Source: Comamonas granuli NBRC 101663 (GTDB lineage: Bacteria; Pseudomonadota; Gammaproteobacteria; Burkholderiales; Burkholderiaceae_C). From it: 64,000 nucleotides of DNA. Where the stretch lies: NCBI RefSeq assembly GCF_000739995.1, contig NZ_BBJX01000013.1, positions 62,001-126,000 of the forward strand, given 5' to 3'. This document shows, piece after piece, positions 51,837 through 60,596 of the stretch (within the stretch, counting starts at the first letter, position 1; each line of letters opens with the position of its first letter). Below the pieces are notes generated by a model. The model worked only from the letters and a program-made list of their open reading frames with translations. It had not been told where the DNA came from and did not search any database. A program made the position numbers and the translations under genes.

Positions 51837-52775
51837 TTACCTCTGGACGTTTTCAGGGGGATTGTCGCTCTTTTCTTCGACCCATTGTGCCGCAGGAACC
51901 GTGGGTATGGTTTTCCCGAGCAGGCGCTCCTCGGCCTCGCGGGTCAGCACGGTGATGGTGATGCGCCGGTTGGTGGCTGCCCTAGGGTCTTCGGGCAGCA
52001 GCGGATCACTGGCTGCCAGCCCCACCACGCGCGCCAGCTTGTCGTCGGGCATGCCCGCGGCCACCAGTTCGCGGCGCGAGGCGTTGGCGCGGTCGGCGGA
52101 CAGCTCCCAGTTGCTGTAACCGCGGTCGCTGTTGCCGTAGGGCATGGCGTCGGTGTGGCCGGCCAGGCTGATGCGGTTTTCCACCTCGGTCAGCGCCGAG
52201 CCTATGCCCCGCAGAATGTCACGCATATAGGGTTTGACGAGCGCGCTGCCGCTGTCGAACATCGGACGGTTCTGCGAATCCATCACCTGGATCTGCAGGC
52301 CGTCGGGCGTGACGTCCATGCGAATTTGCGCCCGGTACTCGTTCAGCAGGGTGTTGGCGGTGATGACCGAGTCCACCCTGGCCTGGAGCGCCTTGATGCG
52401 CGCTTGGTCCTGGCGGGCCATTTCGGCGCGCATCTGTTCCGGCGTCATGCGGCGGTTCTTGTTCTCCACGGATTCGGAGCGACGCACCTGGCCGTGCACT
52501 TTCGAGAGATCGTTGCCCCCCCCGGGAACCACGCTGGAGCTGTTGCCCGAGCCGTCGCCGCCCGCCATGGCGACCTTCAGCGGCGAATTGAAATAGTCGG
52601 CAATACCCTGCAGGTCGCCTTTGGCCGTGGAGCCGAGCAGCCACATGAGCAGGAAGAAGGCCATCATGGCCGTCACGAAGTCGGCATAGGCGATCTTCCA
52701 GGCTCCGCCATGGGCGGCATGCCCGCCCTTCTTGACCCGCTTGATGATGATGGGCTGGAGCTTTTTCTCTGCCAT
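51837..52775 (-). CDS. motB: Flagellar motor stator protein MotB
   Basis: The 312-residue product (E. coli, 308) starts with a basic cytoplasmic tail. The single membrane helix GGAWKIAYADFVTAMMAFFLLMWLL carries the proton-carrying Asp. A plug region and an OmpA-like peptidoglycan-binding domain follow (SLAGHTDAMPYG, NWELSADRANASRRELVAAG, RRITITVL). It lies 24 bp downstream of motA. Confidence 0.97.
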   Translation of the reverse strand: MAEKKLQPIIIKRVKKGGHAAHGGAWKIAYADFVTAMMAFFLLMWLLGSTAKGDLQGIADYFNSPLKVAMAGGDGSGNSSSVVPGGGNDLSKVHGQVRRSESVENKNRRMTPEQMRAEMARQDQARIKALQARVDSVITANTLLNEYRAQIRMDVTPDGLQIQVMDSQNRPMFDSGSALVKPYMRDILRGIGSALTEVENRISLAGHTDAMPYGNSDRGYSNWELSADRANASRRELVAAGMPDDKLARVVGLAASDPLLPEDPRAATNRRITITVLTREAEERLLGKTIPTVPAAQWVEEKSDNPPENVQR

Positions 52776-52799
52776 GGCTTGCAGTGCGCGGCGTGGCGC

Positions 52800-53660
52800 T
52801 TATTTCTTGCCCTTGACGTGGCCTTCCAGTTCAATGAACGTTGGCCTGTCGCCTGAGAACAACACCTTGCGACCAAACTCGATGGCCGTGGCCGGGTTGT
52901 AGCCCTGCATGCTCGCCAGCAGCGTGGACTTGATGCACGCAAACTCCTTGGCAGCATCCTCGGCCCTTTGCTCCAGCAGGCCGGCAATGGGTTCGACCAG
53001 GCCATAGGCCAGCAAAATGCCCAGGAAGGTGCCCACCAGCGCCGAGGCGATCATGCCCCCCAGCACGGCGGGCGGCTGGCCCACGGAGCCCATGGTGTTG
53101 ACCACGCCCAGCACAGCCGCCACGATGCCGAAGGCCGGCAGGGCGCCCGCCAGGCGAGTGAGCGCGGCGACCGGCGCGTGGGCTTCCTGGTGGTGGGTGT
53201 CGATCTCGCTGTCCATGAGCGCCTCGATCTCATGGGCATTGAGATTGCCCGACACCATCATGCGCAGGTAGTCGGTGGTGAATTCGACCACATGGTGGTC
53301 TGACCCCACGGTGGGGTATTTTTTGAAGATTTCCGACTCCTGCGGCGTTTCCACATCTTTTTCGATGGCCATCAGGCCTTCCTTGCGCGCTTTTTGCAGG
53401 ATGTCGTAGAGCAGCGCCAGCAGCTCCAGGTAGCGTGCCTTGGTGTATTTGTTGCCCTTGAGCGCAGCGGGCACGGCCGCGGCGGTCGCCTTCAATACCT
53501 TGGGCTGGTTGTTCACGATGAAGGCCCCTGCTGCCGCGCCTCCGATGGTGATCATTTCAAAGGGCAGGGCATCCAGCAGCACCTTGACGTTGCCGCCGTG
53601 GGCGACAAACACGCCGAAGACGCATCCGAAGGTGAGGGCATAGCCGATGATGACGAGCAT
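52800..53660 (-). CDS. motA: Flagellar motor stator protein MotA
   Basis: The 286-residue product (E. coli, 295) has four membrane helices (FVIIGYALTFGCVFGVFVAHGG; AGAFIVNNQP; GALPAFGIVAAVLGVVNTMGS; VGTFLGILLAYGLVEPIAGLL). The large cytoplasmic loop contains the charged residues that contact FliG, and conserved Pro residues flank the pore. It is the first gene of the leftward motAB-cheYZ unit. I could not find a convincing sigma-28 promoter upstream. Confidence 0.97.
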   Translation of the reverse strand: MLVIIGYALTFGCVFGVFVAHGGNVKVLLDALPFEMITIGGAAAGAFIVNNQPKVLKATAAAVPAALKGNKYTKARYLELLALLYDILQKARKEGLMAIEKDVETPQESEIFKKYPTVGSDHHVVEFTTDYLRMMVSGNLNAHEIEALMDSEIDTHHQEAHAPVAALTRLAGALPAFGIVAAVLGVVNTMGSVGQPPAVLGGMIASALVGTFLGILLAYGLVEPIAGLLEQRAEDAAKEFACIKSTLLASMQGYNPATAIEFGRKVLFSGDRPTFIELEGHVKGKK

Positions 53661-53765
53661 GGTGAAAGATTCTGACAGAGGGGGCGGACCCCGCCCAAGG
53701 GGAAAAACAATGGATATACCGGGTATCTGTCGCGAATGGCCGAGGCAATGATGGGAATGTATCGG

Positions 53766-53780
53766 ATTGCATCATGCAAT
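53766..53780. promoter_or_regulatory. Perfect 15-bp palindrome between motA and the TPR-GT41 gene
   Basis: ATTGCAT C ATGCAAT is a perfect palindrome with a single central base, in the roughly 250-bp divergent region between motA (-) and the glycosyltransferase gene (+). Its position suggests a regulator dimer site controlling one or both units; it is unrelated to the dispersed repeat. Confidence 0.5.
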
Positions 53781-53910
53781 GCGCGGTTTCCCTGCTTCCC
53801 TCCGATATGGTGGGCGATTGCTGGGCATATCGGGTGTTTCGCGGGAGGTACGGCGGTTATTCTTCGCGTCAGGTGCCGCTTCGTGCCCGTGACCCCCAAA
53901 GGCCATTTCC

Positions 53911-56859
53911 ATGCTTGAGGACAGCGATACTTCCGCTCCATCGACATCCGCTACGCTCAGCGGCCTGCTTGCCGAGGCCATGCAGTGCCATGCGCAGTGG
54001 CGTTTTGACGAAGCCAGGCAACTGTACGAGGCCATCCTGCGCGAACAGCCAGAGCACCCGGACGCCAACCACAACCTGGGCGTCTTGCTGGCGGTGCAGT
54101 TGCTGCGGCCTGCGGCGTCTTTGCCGTATTTCGAGGCGGCACTCAATGCCGATCCCCGGCGCGCGCAGTACTGGTTCAGCTATCTCGACGCGCTGATCAA
54201 GGCGGAGTCCTTTGACATGGCGGAGCAGGTGCTGCCGCTGGCGCAGGCCCAGGGGCTCGACGAAGCCAAGTGCCGGCAATTGGAGCAGGATCTGGCTTTG
54301 GCGCGCGCTGGGGGGGCTGTGGTGGCTGCCATGCCGCCCGCAGGCAGTACGGACGGGCAACTGCGCCAGGCGCCCCCGCGGGGAGCGACGGGGCCGCGCG
54401 TGCAGGCCGACCCGGCCACCCGCGAGCTGCAGGCGGCGATTGCCTTGTTCAACCAAAAGGCCTATGCCAAAGCACTGGCATCGACCAAGCGCCTGGCCCA
54501 GCGGTATCCCTCCTCTGGCGCGACCTGGAAGCTCCTGGGCGCCATCCAGCAGCAGCTGGGCCATGCACAGGAGGCCCTGCAGGCCAAGCGCAAGGCGGCG
54601 CACATGCTGCCGCTCGACCCCGAGGCGCACTGCAACCTCGCCAATACCCTGGTCAGCGAGGGATTGATGGAAGAGGCGCTGGCGTCTTTCGGCCGCGCCC
54701 TGGAGCTGGATGACGGCTATGCGCTGGCGCATTTCAACCAGGCCAATGCCCTGATGGAAATGGGTCGGATGGAGGATGCCGAGGCCGGGTACCGGCGCGC
54801 TGCCGCGCTGGCGCCGCACTGGGCCGATGTGCACAGCAACCTGGGCTTTCTGCTCAGGAAGCAGGGCCGCCTCGAGGAGGCCGCGCAGAGCTACCGCCAG
54901 GCCCTGTCCATCGCGCCGGGCGATCCGGTCAACCTGCAGAACCTGGGGCTGGTCTACAGCGCCCAGGGTCAAGTGGAAGAGGCCTTGCAGTGCTTCAAAG
55001 CGGCCGTGGCGGCGTCGCCGGCCTCGGCCGACCTGCAAGGAGCCTACGGTGAAACCCTGCATGCCATGGGCCGGCTGTCGGCCGCGGAAACTGCCTTTCG
55101 CCGTGCCCTGCAACTGCAGCCGGACCATCCGACGGCGCTGCGCCGCCTGGGCCACCTGCTGCAGCACCAGGGGCGCCTGAAGGAGGCCGAGACCTGCCTG
55201 CGCCGCTGCCTGGCGATGCAGCCGGATGACGTGGTGATCTTGTTTGAGATCGGCTCCAACCTGGCGGCCCAAAAGCGCTGGGACGAGGCCCTGACCGTCT
55301 TCCGCGATGCGATTGCGCGCAAACCCGATTTCGCCGAGGCCCACATCAACCTCAGCCAGGCCCTGTATGAAAAGGGCGACTACGAGCGCGCTGCAGAGGA
55401 GGTCAAGGCCAGCCTGCAGGTGCTGCCCGAGGTGGCCTCGTTGCACAGCAATCTGGGCGTGATCCACACCATGCAAGGCAAGGTGGATGAGGCGCTGGGT
55501 GATTTCCAGCGCGCGCTGGAGCTGAAACCTGATTTTGATTTCGCGCGCAGTTGCATGCTGTACGCCCTGAGCCACAGTACCGATGTGGACCAGGAGGAGC
55601 TGACGCGCGAGCACCTGCTGTTTGGCGACCGCATCGCGCAGCGGGTGGGGCGCTTCGTGCGCACCAGCCACGCCAACGACCGTGACCCCGAGCGGACCCT
55701 GCGCATCGGCTTTGTCTCGGCCGACTTCCGCCAGCACGCCGTGGCCAAGTTCTTCATTCCGTTCATCGAGGCCTTTGCCAAGCGCTCGGATCTCATTTGC
55801 TACGCCTATTACAACCACGCGGCACGCGATATCGACACGGAAGCCATCGAACGCCACTTCGCTGTCTGGCGCCCCGTGATCGGCTTGTCGGACGAGCGGC
55901 TGGCGGCGCAGATTGAGGAAGATGCGATCGACATCCTGATCGACCTGAGCGGGCATACAGCGGGCAACCGGCTGGCCATGTTCGGGCGCAAGCCTGCACC
56001 TGTGCAGGTGACCTGGGGCGGCTACCCGGGCACCACCGGGGTGCGCGCCATCGACTATCGCCTGGTGGAGCATGGCTATATGGCACCCGAGGTCTTCCAG
56101 CGCCAATTCGTCGAGAAAATGGTCGAACTGCCCGCGGTCTCGGCCTTCCACGGGCTGGAGTCCATGCCCGATGTGAACGATGCTCCCGTGCTGGCCAACG
56201 GCTTTCTCACGTTTGGCTCGTTCAACCGGCTCAGCAAGGTCAATCGCGAGGTCATTGCCGCCTGGTGCCGTGTATTGCGGGCGCTGCCCACGTCGCGCCT
56301 GCTCATGGCCGGCATGCCCGGCGTCGGTACCCCTGCCCAGATACTGGAATGGTTCGAGCAGGAAGGCATTGCGGCCGACAGGCTGCTCTTTCGCCCGCGC
56401 ACCGATTTCTACAACTACCTCCACCTGCACCGGGAGGTGGACCTCTGTCTCGACACCTTCCCCTACACGGGCGGGACCACCACCAACCATGCCCTGTGGA
56501 TGGGCGTGCCCACGCTGACGGTGGCTGGTGACACCTATCCCAGCCGCCAATCGGCCATGTTCCTGCGTCGGGTCGGGTTGGAGCGCGGGTTTGTGCTCGA
56601 CAGCGTGGACGACATGGTCGAGCAAAGCCTGTACTGGGCACGGCATGCCGAGCGGCTGCAGCAAGTGCGCAGCCGCCTGCGCGGACACCTGTTGCATATT
56701 CACAGCGCGCAGCTAGATGTTGTGGCAGCCGGCCTGGCCCAGGCGCTGCGCGTGATGTGGCGGCGCTGGTGTACGGACGCGGCCGTACAAAACCTGCGCG
56801 TGGAGTACGAGGACATCGGTATCCAGCGATTGCCCGCATTGATGGAGGAGGACGCATGA
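53911..56859 (+). CDS. TPR-containing GT41 (SPINDLY/OGT-like) glycosyltransferase
   Basis: This is a large soluble enzyme of 982 residues. About 13 TPR units occupy residues 20-560 (for example AHFNQANALMEMGRMEDAEA, VHSNLGFLLRKQGRLEEA). They are followed from about 590 by the bacterial OGT-like catalytic region: GFVSADFRQHAVAKFF with the conserved His, WGGYPGTTG, FTFGSFNRLSKVN, LLFRPR and DTFPYTGGTTTNHALWMGVPTLT. In several flagellated bacteria such proteins O-glycosylate flagellin. It is divergent from motA and overlaps the DegT gene by 4 nt, so it is probably part of a glycosylation unit. Confidence 0.9.
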   Translation: MLEDSDTSAPSTSATLSGLLAEAMQCHAQWRFDEARQLYEAILREQPEHPDANHNLGVLLAVQLLRPAASLPYFEAALNADPRRAQYWFSYLDALIKAESFDMAEQVLPLAQAQGLDEAKCRQLEQDLALARAGGAVVAAMPPAGSTDGQLRQAPPRGATGPRVQADPATRELQAAIALFNQKAYAKALASTKRLAQRYPSSGATWKLLGAIQQQLGHAQEALQAKRKAAHMLPLDPEAHCNLANTLVSEGLMEEALASFGRALELDDGYALAHFNQANALMEMGRMEDAEAGYRRAAALAPHWADVHSNLGFLLRKQGRLEEAAQSYRQALSIAPGDPVNLQNLGLVYSAQGQVEEALQCFKAAVAASPASADLQGAYGETLHAMGRLSAAETAFRRALQLQPDHPTALRRLGHLLQHQGRLKEAETCLRRCLAMQPDDVVILFEIGSNLAAQKRWDEALTVFRDAIARKPDFAEAHINLSQALYEKGDYERAAEEVKASLQVLPEVASLHSNLGVIHTMQGKVDEALGDFQRALELKPDFDFARSCMLYALSHSTDVDQEELTREHLLFGDRIAQRVGRFVRTSHANDRDPERTLRIGFVSADFRQHAVAKFFIPFIEAFAKRSDLICYAYYNHAARDIDTEAIERHFAVWRPVIGLSDERLAAQIEEDAIDILIDLSGHTAGNRLAMFGRKPAPVQVTWGGYPGTTGVRAIDYRLVEHGYMAPEVFQRQFVEKMVELPAVSAFHGLESMPDVNDAPVLANGFLTFGSFNRLSKVNREVIAAWCRVLRALPTSRLLMAGMPGVGTPAQILEWFEQEGIAADRLLFRPRTDFYNYLHLHREVDLCLDTFPYTGGTTTNHALWMGVPTLTVAGDTYPSRQSAMFLRRVGLERGFVLDSVDDMVEQSLYWARHAERLQQVRSRLRGHLLHIHSAQLDVVAAGLAQALRVMWRRWCTDAAVQNLRVEYEDIGIQRLPALMEEDA

Positions 56860-57986
56860 GCAACGGCAGCCCCGAGACCGCACCCATGGTGTACGTCACC
56901 CAACCCAGCCTGCCGCCGCTGGACGAGTTCCTGCCCTACCTGGAGCAGATCTGGCGCAGCCGCAAGTTGGCGAACAATGGTCCGTTCCACCAGCAGCTCG
57001 AGCACGCCCTGTGCGAGTACCTGGGGGTTCCCCACATCTCGCTGTTCACCAACGGGACGATCGCCCTGGTCACGGCATTGCAGGCCCTGCGCATCACGGG
57101 GGAGGTCATCACCACGCCCTATTCCTTCGTCGCCACGGCGCACTCGCTGCTATGGAACGGCATCAAGCCGGTATTTGTCGATATCCACCCGGATACGCTC
57201 AATCTCGACCCGGCCAAGATCGAGGCGGCCATCACGCCGCAGACCACGGCCATCATGCCGGTGCACTGCTATGGGCACCCGTGCGACGTGGATCGCATCG
57301 AAGCCATTGCCGACAACTATGGGCTCAAGGTGATCTATGACGCCGCCCATGCCTTTGGCGTGCAGTGGCAGGGGCACAGTGTGCTGGCGCACGGCGACCT
57401 GTCCGTGTTGAGCTTTCATGCGACCAAGGTGTTCAATACCTTCGAGGGCGGCGCCATCATCTCGCCCGATGCAAAGACCAAGCGGCGCATCGATCACCTC
57501 AAGAACTTCGGCTTCGTGGACGAGGTGACCGTGGTGGCGCCGGGCATCAACGGCAAGATGAGCGAGTTCAATGCGGCCTTGGGGCTGGTGCAATTGCGCC
57601 ACATCGACGCAGCGCTGAAAAAGCGCAAGGCCATCGACGCGCGGTACCGCGCCGGGCTGGCACAGGTCAAGGGCGTGCGTTGCCTGGGCGACGCCGGGGA
57701 GACGCAGGCCAACCATGCGTATTTCCCCATCCTGATCGAGCCGGCATACCCGCTGGCCCGCGATCACCTGTACCAGATGCTCAAGGAGCGCGGGATTTAT
57801 GCCCGCCGCTACTTCCATCCGCTGATCAGCGAATTTCCCATGTACAAGGCGCTGCCCTCAGCCAGTGCCGAGAACCTGCCGGTGGCGCGCCAGGCGGCGA
57901 GCCAGGTGCTGTGTCTGCCGATCTACCCGGAGCTGGACATGGAGATCGTCGACAAGGTGATCGGCTTGATCTCCAGGCCTTGGTAG
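56856..57986 (+). CDS. DegT/DnrJ/EryC1/StrS-type sugar aminotransferase
   Basis: The 376-residue PLP enzyme shows NNGPFHQQLEHALCEYLG, SLFTNGTIALVTALQAL, TTPYSFVATAHSLLW, the AHAFG motif and the Schiff-base Lys in LSFHATKVFNTFEGGAI (about residue 190). KNFGFVDEVTVVAPGINGKMSEFNAALGLVQL follows. It should transfer an amino group to a keto-sugar nucleotide. It is translationally coupled to the GT41 gene (ATGA overlap) and preceded by GGAGGA. I see no nucleotide-sugar dehydratase here, so the sugar substrate is unknown. Confidence 0.92.
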   Translation: MSNGSPETAPMVYVTQPSLPPLDEFLPYLEQIWRSRKLANNGPFHQQLEHALCEYLGVPHISLFTNGTIALVTALQALRITGEVITTPYSFVATAHSLLWNGIKPVFVDIHPDTLNLDPAKIEAAITPQTTAIMPVHCYGHPCDVDRIEAIADNYGLKVIYDAAHAFGVQWQGHSVLAHGDLSVLSFHATKVFNTFEGGAIISPDAKTKRRIDHLKNFGFVDEVTVVAPGINGKMSEFNAALGLVQLRHIDAALKKRKAIDARYRAGLAQVKGVRCLGDAGETQANHAYFPILIEPAYPLARDHLYQMLKERGIYARRYFHPLISEFPMYKALPSASAENLPVARQAASQVLCLPIYPELDMEIVDKVIGLISRPW

Positions 57987-57997
57987 GATTGCTCCTG

Positions 57998-58045
57998 AAA
58001 ATATAGCCCCTAGCGCTTGCTGGATAAGCGCTGGAGCCATATTTT
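57998..58045. repeat. Dispersed palindromic repeat, copy G (convergent gene ends)
   Basis: AATATAGCCCC, then AGCGCTT (58012-58018) and AAGCGCT (58026-58032) around GCTGGAT, then GGAGCCATATTTTG. The copy fills the whole gap between the convergent aminotransferase (+) and CDP-polyol transferase (-) genes and can form a hairpin with U-rich flanks on both strands, fitting a bidirectional terminator. Confidence 0.75.
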
Positions 58046-58047
58046 GT

Positions 58048-59304
58048 TCAAATTTTGTGCAGCGCCTGGAGGACCTTGTCGTACACCCGCTGGGCATTGC
58101 CGTGGTCGCGGTGTGCAAAAAACAGCTTTTGCGCCGTGGCTTGGCGGTCATCCACGCTCTGGCTCCTGCTGCCCAGCAGGGCGTCCACTTCCCGCAGCAC
58201 CGTGTCGAAATCACGGCACACCGGACCGGGAAAGGCCAGATCCATGTCGTAGAGCAGGCCATCCTGCTCGGTCTGGTAGTTTTCCAGGTCGTAGGCGAAG
58301 CACACGGCGGGCTTGCCCAGGTACAGCGTCTCGATGTAGACGCTGGAGTAGTCCGTGACCAGCACATCGCATTCGCGGGCCACGGCCGAGAATTCGGGAA
58401 CCGCGGCCTGTGACAGGTCAATGATGTCTTCGCCGTCGATGTACTGGTCCAGGTTGAAATACGCGCTGCTGTTCTTGAAATAGTGCGGGCGGTAGCCTAG
58501 GACGGCGCCGTGCCGGTGCAAGATATCTTTCAGGGCCTGGATCTCCTCCGGCGAGAACTGGTAATAGCGGGCCTGGGCGCTCACGTCCGTCTGACGGTAG
58601 GTGGGGGCGTAGACCACGAGCTTGCGGCCGCGCTTGAGTGCACGGATGCGCGCCAGGGACTCGCGGATATAGCGTGGCAGCCGCTCGGCCGCACAACTCA
58701 GGAAGTCGTTGCGCGGCAGGCCGGTGCGCCATACCTGCTGGTAGTTCAGCGGGTAGAACATGGCGGCCATGGCATAGCTGTCGATGTCGGACGAGGCGAT
58801 CAAGCCCGCATAGCCCAGGCGTTCCTGGCGGCGGTAAGGCACGCGGTCGGTGTGCTGGCGCGTGCCCTCGTTGGCGGCGTAGAGCAGGCGCTTGAGTGGA
58901 ATGCCGTGCCACAGGTTGACCACCACGCGCCGGCGCATCGAGAGCTTCAGGATGCTGAAAGCCTTGGACCCCCAGCGCAGCGAAAAATCCATGGACACCG
59001 AGTGGGTCAGGAAAACCACCTTGCAGCGCGCCAGCAGGCGCAGGCTGCGCAGCGTTCCGTGCTCCACGATCTCGTAGTTCACCGCATCTTCGATCTGGAA
59101 GTCTTCACGTTGCCCGCGGTAGAAGATGATCTTGTGGATGGCGGGATCGGCCTTGACGTGCTCGAACATCGCCCGCTGGTTCTCGACGAAGCGGCCCGAG
59201 TGCAGGTGGTGCGTCGCAAACGCCCAATGGTCTGCCTGCTTTGGGGTCAGGGCATCGTAAAGCCTCCAGAGAGGGTGCAGGCAGCGGAAGACACTTTGGC
59301 GCAT
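58048..59304 (-). CDS. CDP-glycerol/polyol phosphotransferase-like protein (TagB/TagF family)
   Basis: The 418-residue protein matches the CDP-glycerol glycerophosphotransferase fold: VVFLTHSVSMDFSLRWG, VNLWHGIPLKRLLY with the conserved His, GLPRNDFL, YAPTYRQTD and VTDYSSVYIETLYLGKP near the C-terminus. In Gram-positives these enzymes build teichoic acids; in Gram-negatives they add polyol-phosphates to capsules or glycans. The neighbouring cytidylyltransferase could supply CDP-glycerol. A TTG at 59322 would extend it by six residues and overlap the upstream gene. Confidence 0.88.
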   Translation of the reverse strand: MRQSVFRCLHPLWRLYDALTPKQADHWAFATHHLHSGRFVENQRAMFEHVKADPAIHKIIFYRGQREDFQIEDAVNYEIVEHGTLRSLRLLARCKVVFLTHSVSMDFSLRWGSKAFSILKLSMRRRVVVNLWHGIPLKRLLYAANEGTRQHTDRVPYRRQERLGYAGLIASSDIDSYAMAAMFYPLNYQQVWRTGLPRNDFLSCAAERLPRYIRESLARIRALKRGRKLVVYAPTYRQTDVSAQARYYQFSPEEIQALKDILHRHGAVLGYRPHYFKNSSAYFNLDQYIDGEDIIDLSQAAVPEFSAVARECDVLVTDYSSVYIETLYLGKPAVCFAYDLENYQTEQDGLLYDMDLAFPGPVCRDFDTVLREVDALLGSRSQSVDDRQATAQKLFFAHRDHGNAQRVYDKVLQALHKI

Positions 59305-59314
59305 GGAGGGCCGC

Positions 59315-59779
59315 TCATTCAAAGCGATCGACGATGGATGCGATGAGATCCAGCGCCTGCTTGAGCTCTTGCACGTGGCTGCGGTCGAGCACCTGCAGGG
59401 TCTTTTTGATCTGGGTACTGGAGACGCCTTCGGTGCGGGGCAAGTAAACCACTTCGCAGTGCGCCTTGAGCTCGTCGAAACGACCTTCCCAGTCGCTACC
59501 CATGCCGAAGATGCTGACGCCGTGGCCGCGTATGTCGTCCACCTTTTGCTCCCAGTTGTCTTCCGGGATGGCCATGTCCACGCACTTGAGGTTGCGCACG
59601 ATCTCGATGCGGTCGTCGAATCCGATGATGGTCTTTTTCCCTTTCAGCGCATTGAACTCATCCGTGGAGACGCCGACGATGAGCCTGTCTCCCAGTGCGC
59701 GCAGGCGCCGCAGCAGGTTCAGGTGGCCAATATGAAACAGATCAAATGTTCCATAGGTCAGTACAACTTTGGAAGCCAT
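59315..59779 (-). CDS. TagD-like glycerol-3-phosphate cytidylyltransferase
   Basis: The 154-residue nucleotidyltransferase has YGTFDLFHIGHLNLLRR with the HxGH motif, the VGVSTDEFNALKGKK stretch and the C-terminal RTEGVSSTQIK. These match the RTxGxSTT signature of TagD, which makes CDP-glycerol from CTP and glycerol 3-phosphate. Related cytidylyltransferases with other polyol substrates cannot be ruled out. Its stop is 10 bp before the CDP-polyol transferase start; a methyltransferase gene lies 8 bp upstream. Confidence 0.9.
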   Translation of the reverse strand: MASKVVLTYGTFDLFHIGHLNLLRRLRALGDRLIVGVSTDEFNALKGKKTIIGFDDRIEIVRNLKCVDMAIPEDNWEQKVDDIRGHGVSIFGMGSDWEGRFDELKAHCEVVYLPRTEGVSSTQIKKTLQVLDRSHVQELKQALDLIASIVDRFE

Positions 59780-59787
59780 GGCGTTGC

Positions 59788-60573
59788 CTATTCACCGAAG
59801 ACGGCCCAGGCGCAATATGGGTGCAGTGGGCTGCGCCGTAGGCGCAGGTTGTTCAATCCCATGATCTCATTCAGAGCTTGCGTTTCTCCAGGAAAGAACT
59901 TGCAGTTAAGTTCGTCGAATGCAATCACTGAGCCACGTGTCAGACGCGGGATCAGCTTTTGCAATACTTTCAAAGTGGGCTCGTACAAGTCCATATCGAA
60001 AATCGCCAAGGACACAATCGCATGTGGGTTGTCGTCTAGCCAGCGATCAATGGTGATCGAGGCATCGCCCTTGATGAGTTCGAATTTCTTGAGATGCGCA
60101 AGAGGGGGGAAGGATTCGATAAGGGTCAGAATGCGCTCCAGCGTCTCTTCATAGTTTGTCAGAGTGGCCAGGTCGCCGGGTTGGTAGTCACCCCCGTCCT
60201 TCGCATGCACAGAAGGAAAGCCACCGAAGGTGTCAAATCCGCATATGGTGCGGCTGTGGTTGAATGGTTCGTAGATGCTGCGCAGGTTGATGAGTTGGGT
60301 CAGTGTCGCGCCCCATTGCACGCCAAACTCGCAAATCACGCCAGGGACATCAATGATCTTTTGGTACAGCTCGTTCAGATAGAGCAGTCGAGATAGAACG
60401 GTGACATTGGCCGTCACTAGGCTGTGTCGGTTCCAGCCATGTTCTCCAAAGTGTGGAAGCAACGCTTGCGTGGTAGCGAGCAATTCGTTGAGAGACGACA
60501 GCGTCTTTTCGGTGCGAAATGAGACGAGGTGCTTTTTGTTCGTCATTGCTTCAGAGCTTTGGTTCTGGTTCAT
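59788..60573 (-). CDS. TylF/MycF-like class I methyltransferase
   Basis: The 261-residue protein contains ICEFGVQWGATLTQLINL, FDTFGGFPS, a mid-region AIFDMDLYEPTLKVLQKLIPRL and VIAFDELNCKFFPGETQALNEI. This is the pattern of the macrocin O-methyltransferase (TylF) family, SAM- and metal-dependent enzymes that methylate sugars. GC is visibly lower than in its neighbours, suggesting recent transfer. AGGAGA lies 8 nt before ATG. It lies 23 bp downstream of the ATP-grasp gene and 8 bp upstream of tagD-like. Confidence 0.82.
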   Translation of the reverse strand: MNQNQSSEAMTNKKHLVSFRTEKTLSSLNELLATTQALLPHFGEHGWNRHSLVTANVTVLSRLLYLNELYQKIIDVPGVICEFGVQWGATLTQLINLRSIYEPFNHSRTICGFDTFGGFPSVHAKDGGDYQPGDLATLTNYEETLERILTLIESFPPLAHLKKFELIKGDASITIDRWLDDNPHAIVSLAIFDMDLYEPTLKVLQKLIPRLTRGSVIAFDELNCKFFPGETQALNEIMGLNNLRLRRSPLHPYCAWAVFGE

Positions 60574-60596
60574 TATCGAGTTCTCCTGGGTGTTTT

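Noticed and set aside
53661-53910. Sigma-28 promoter upstream of motA
   Set aside because: I searched both strands for TAAAGTTT-N11-GCCGATAA and found no match good enough to report.
53869-56703. Open frame of 944 codons on the minus strand
   Set aside because: It is antisense to the TPR-GT41 gene; composition is His/Gln/Arg/Gly-rich with no domain, as expected from the shadow of a GC-rich gene.
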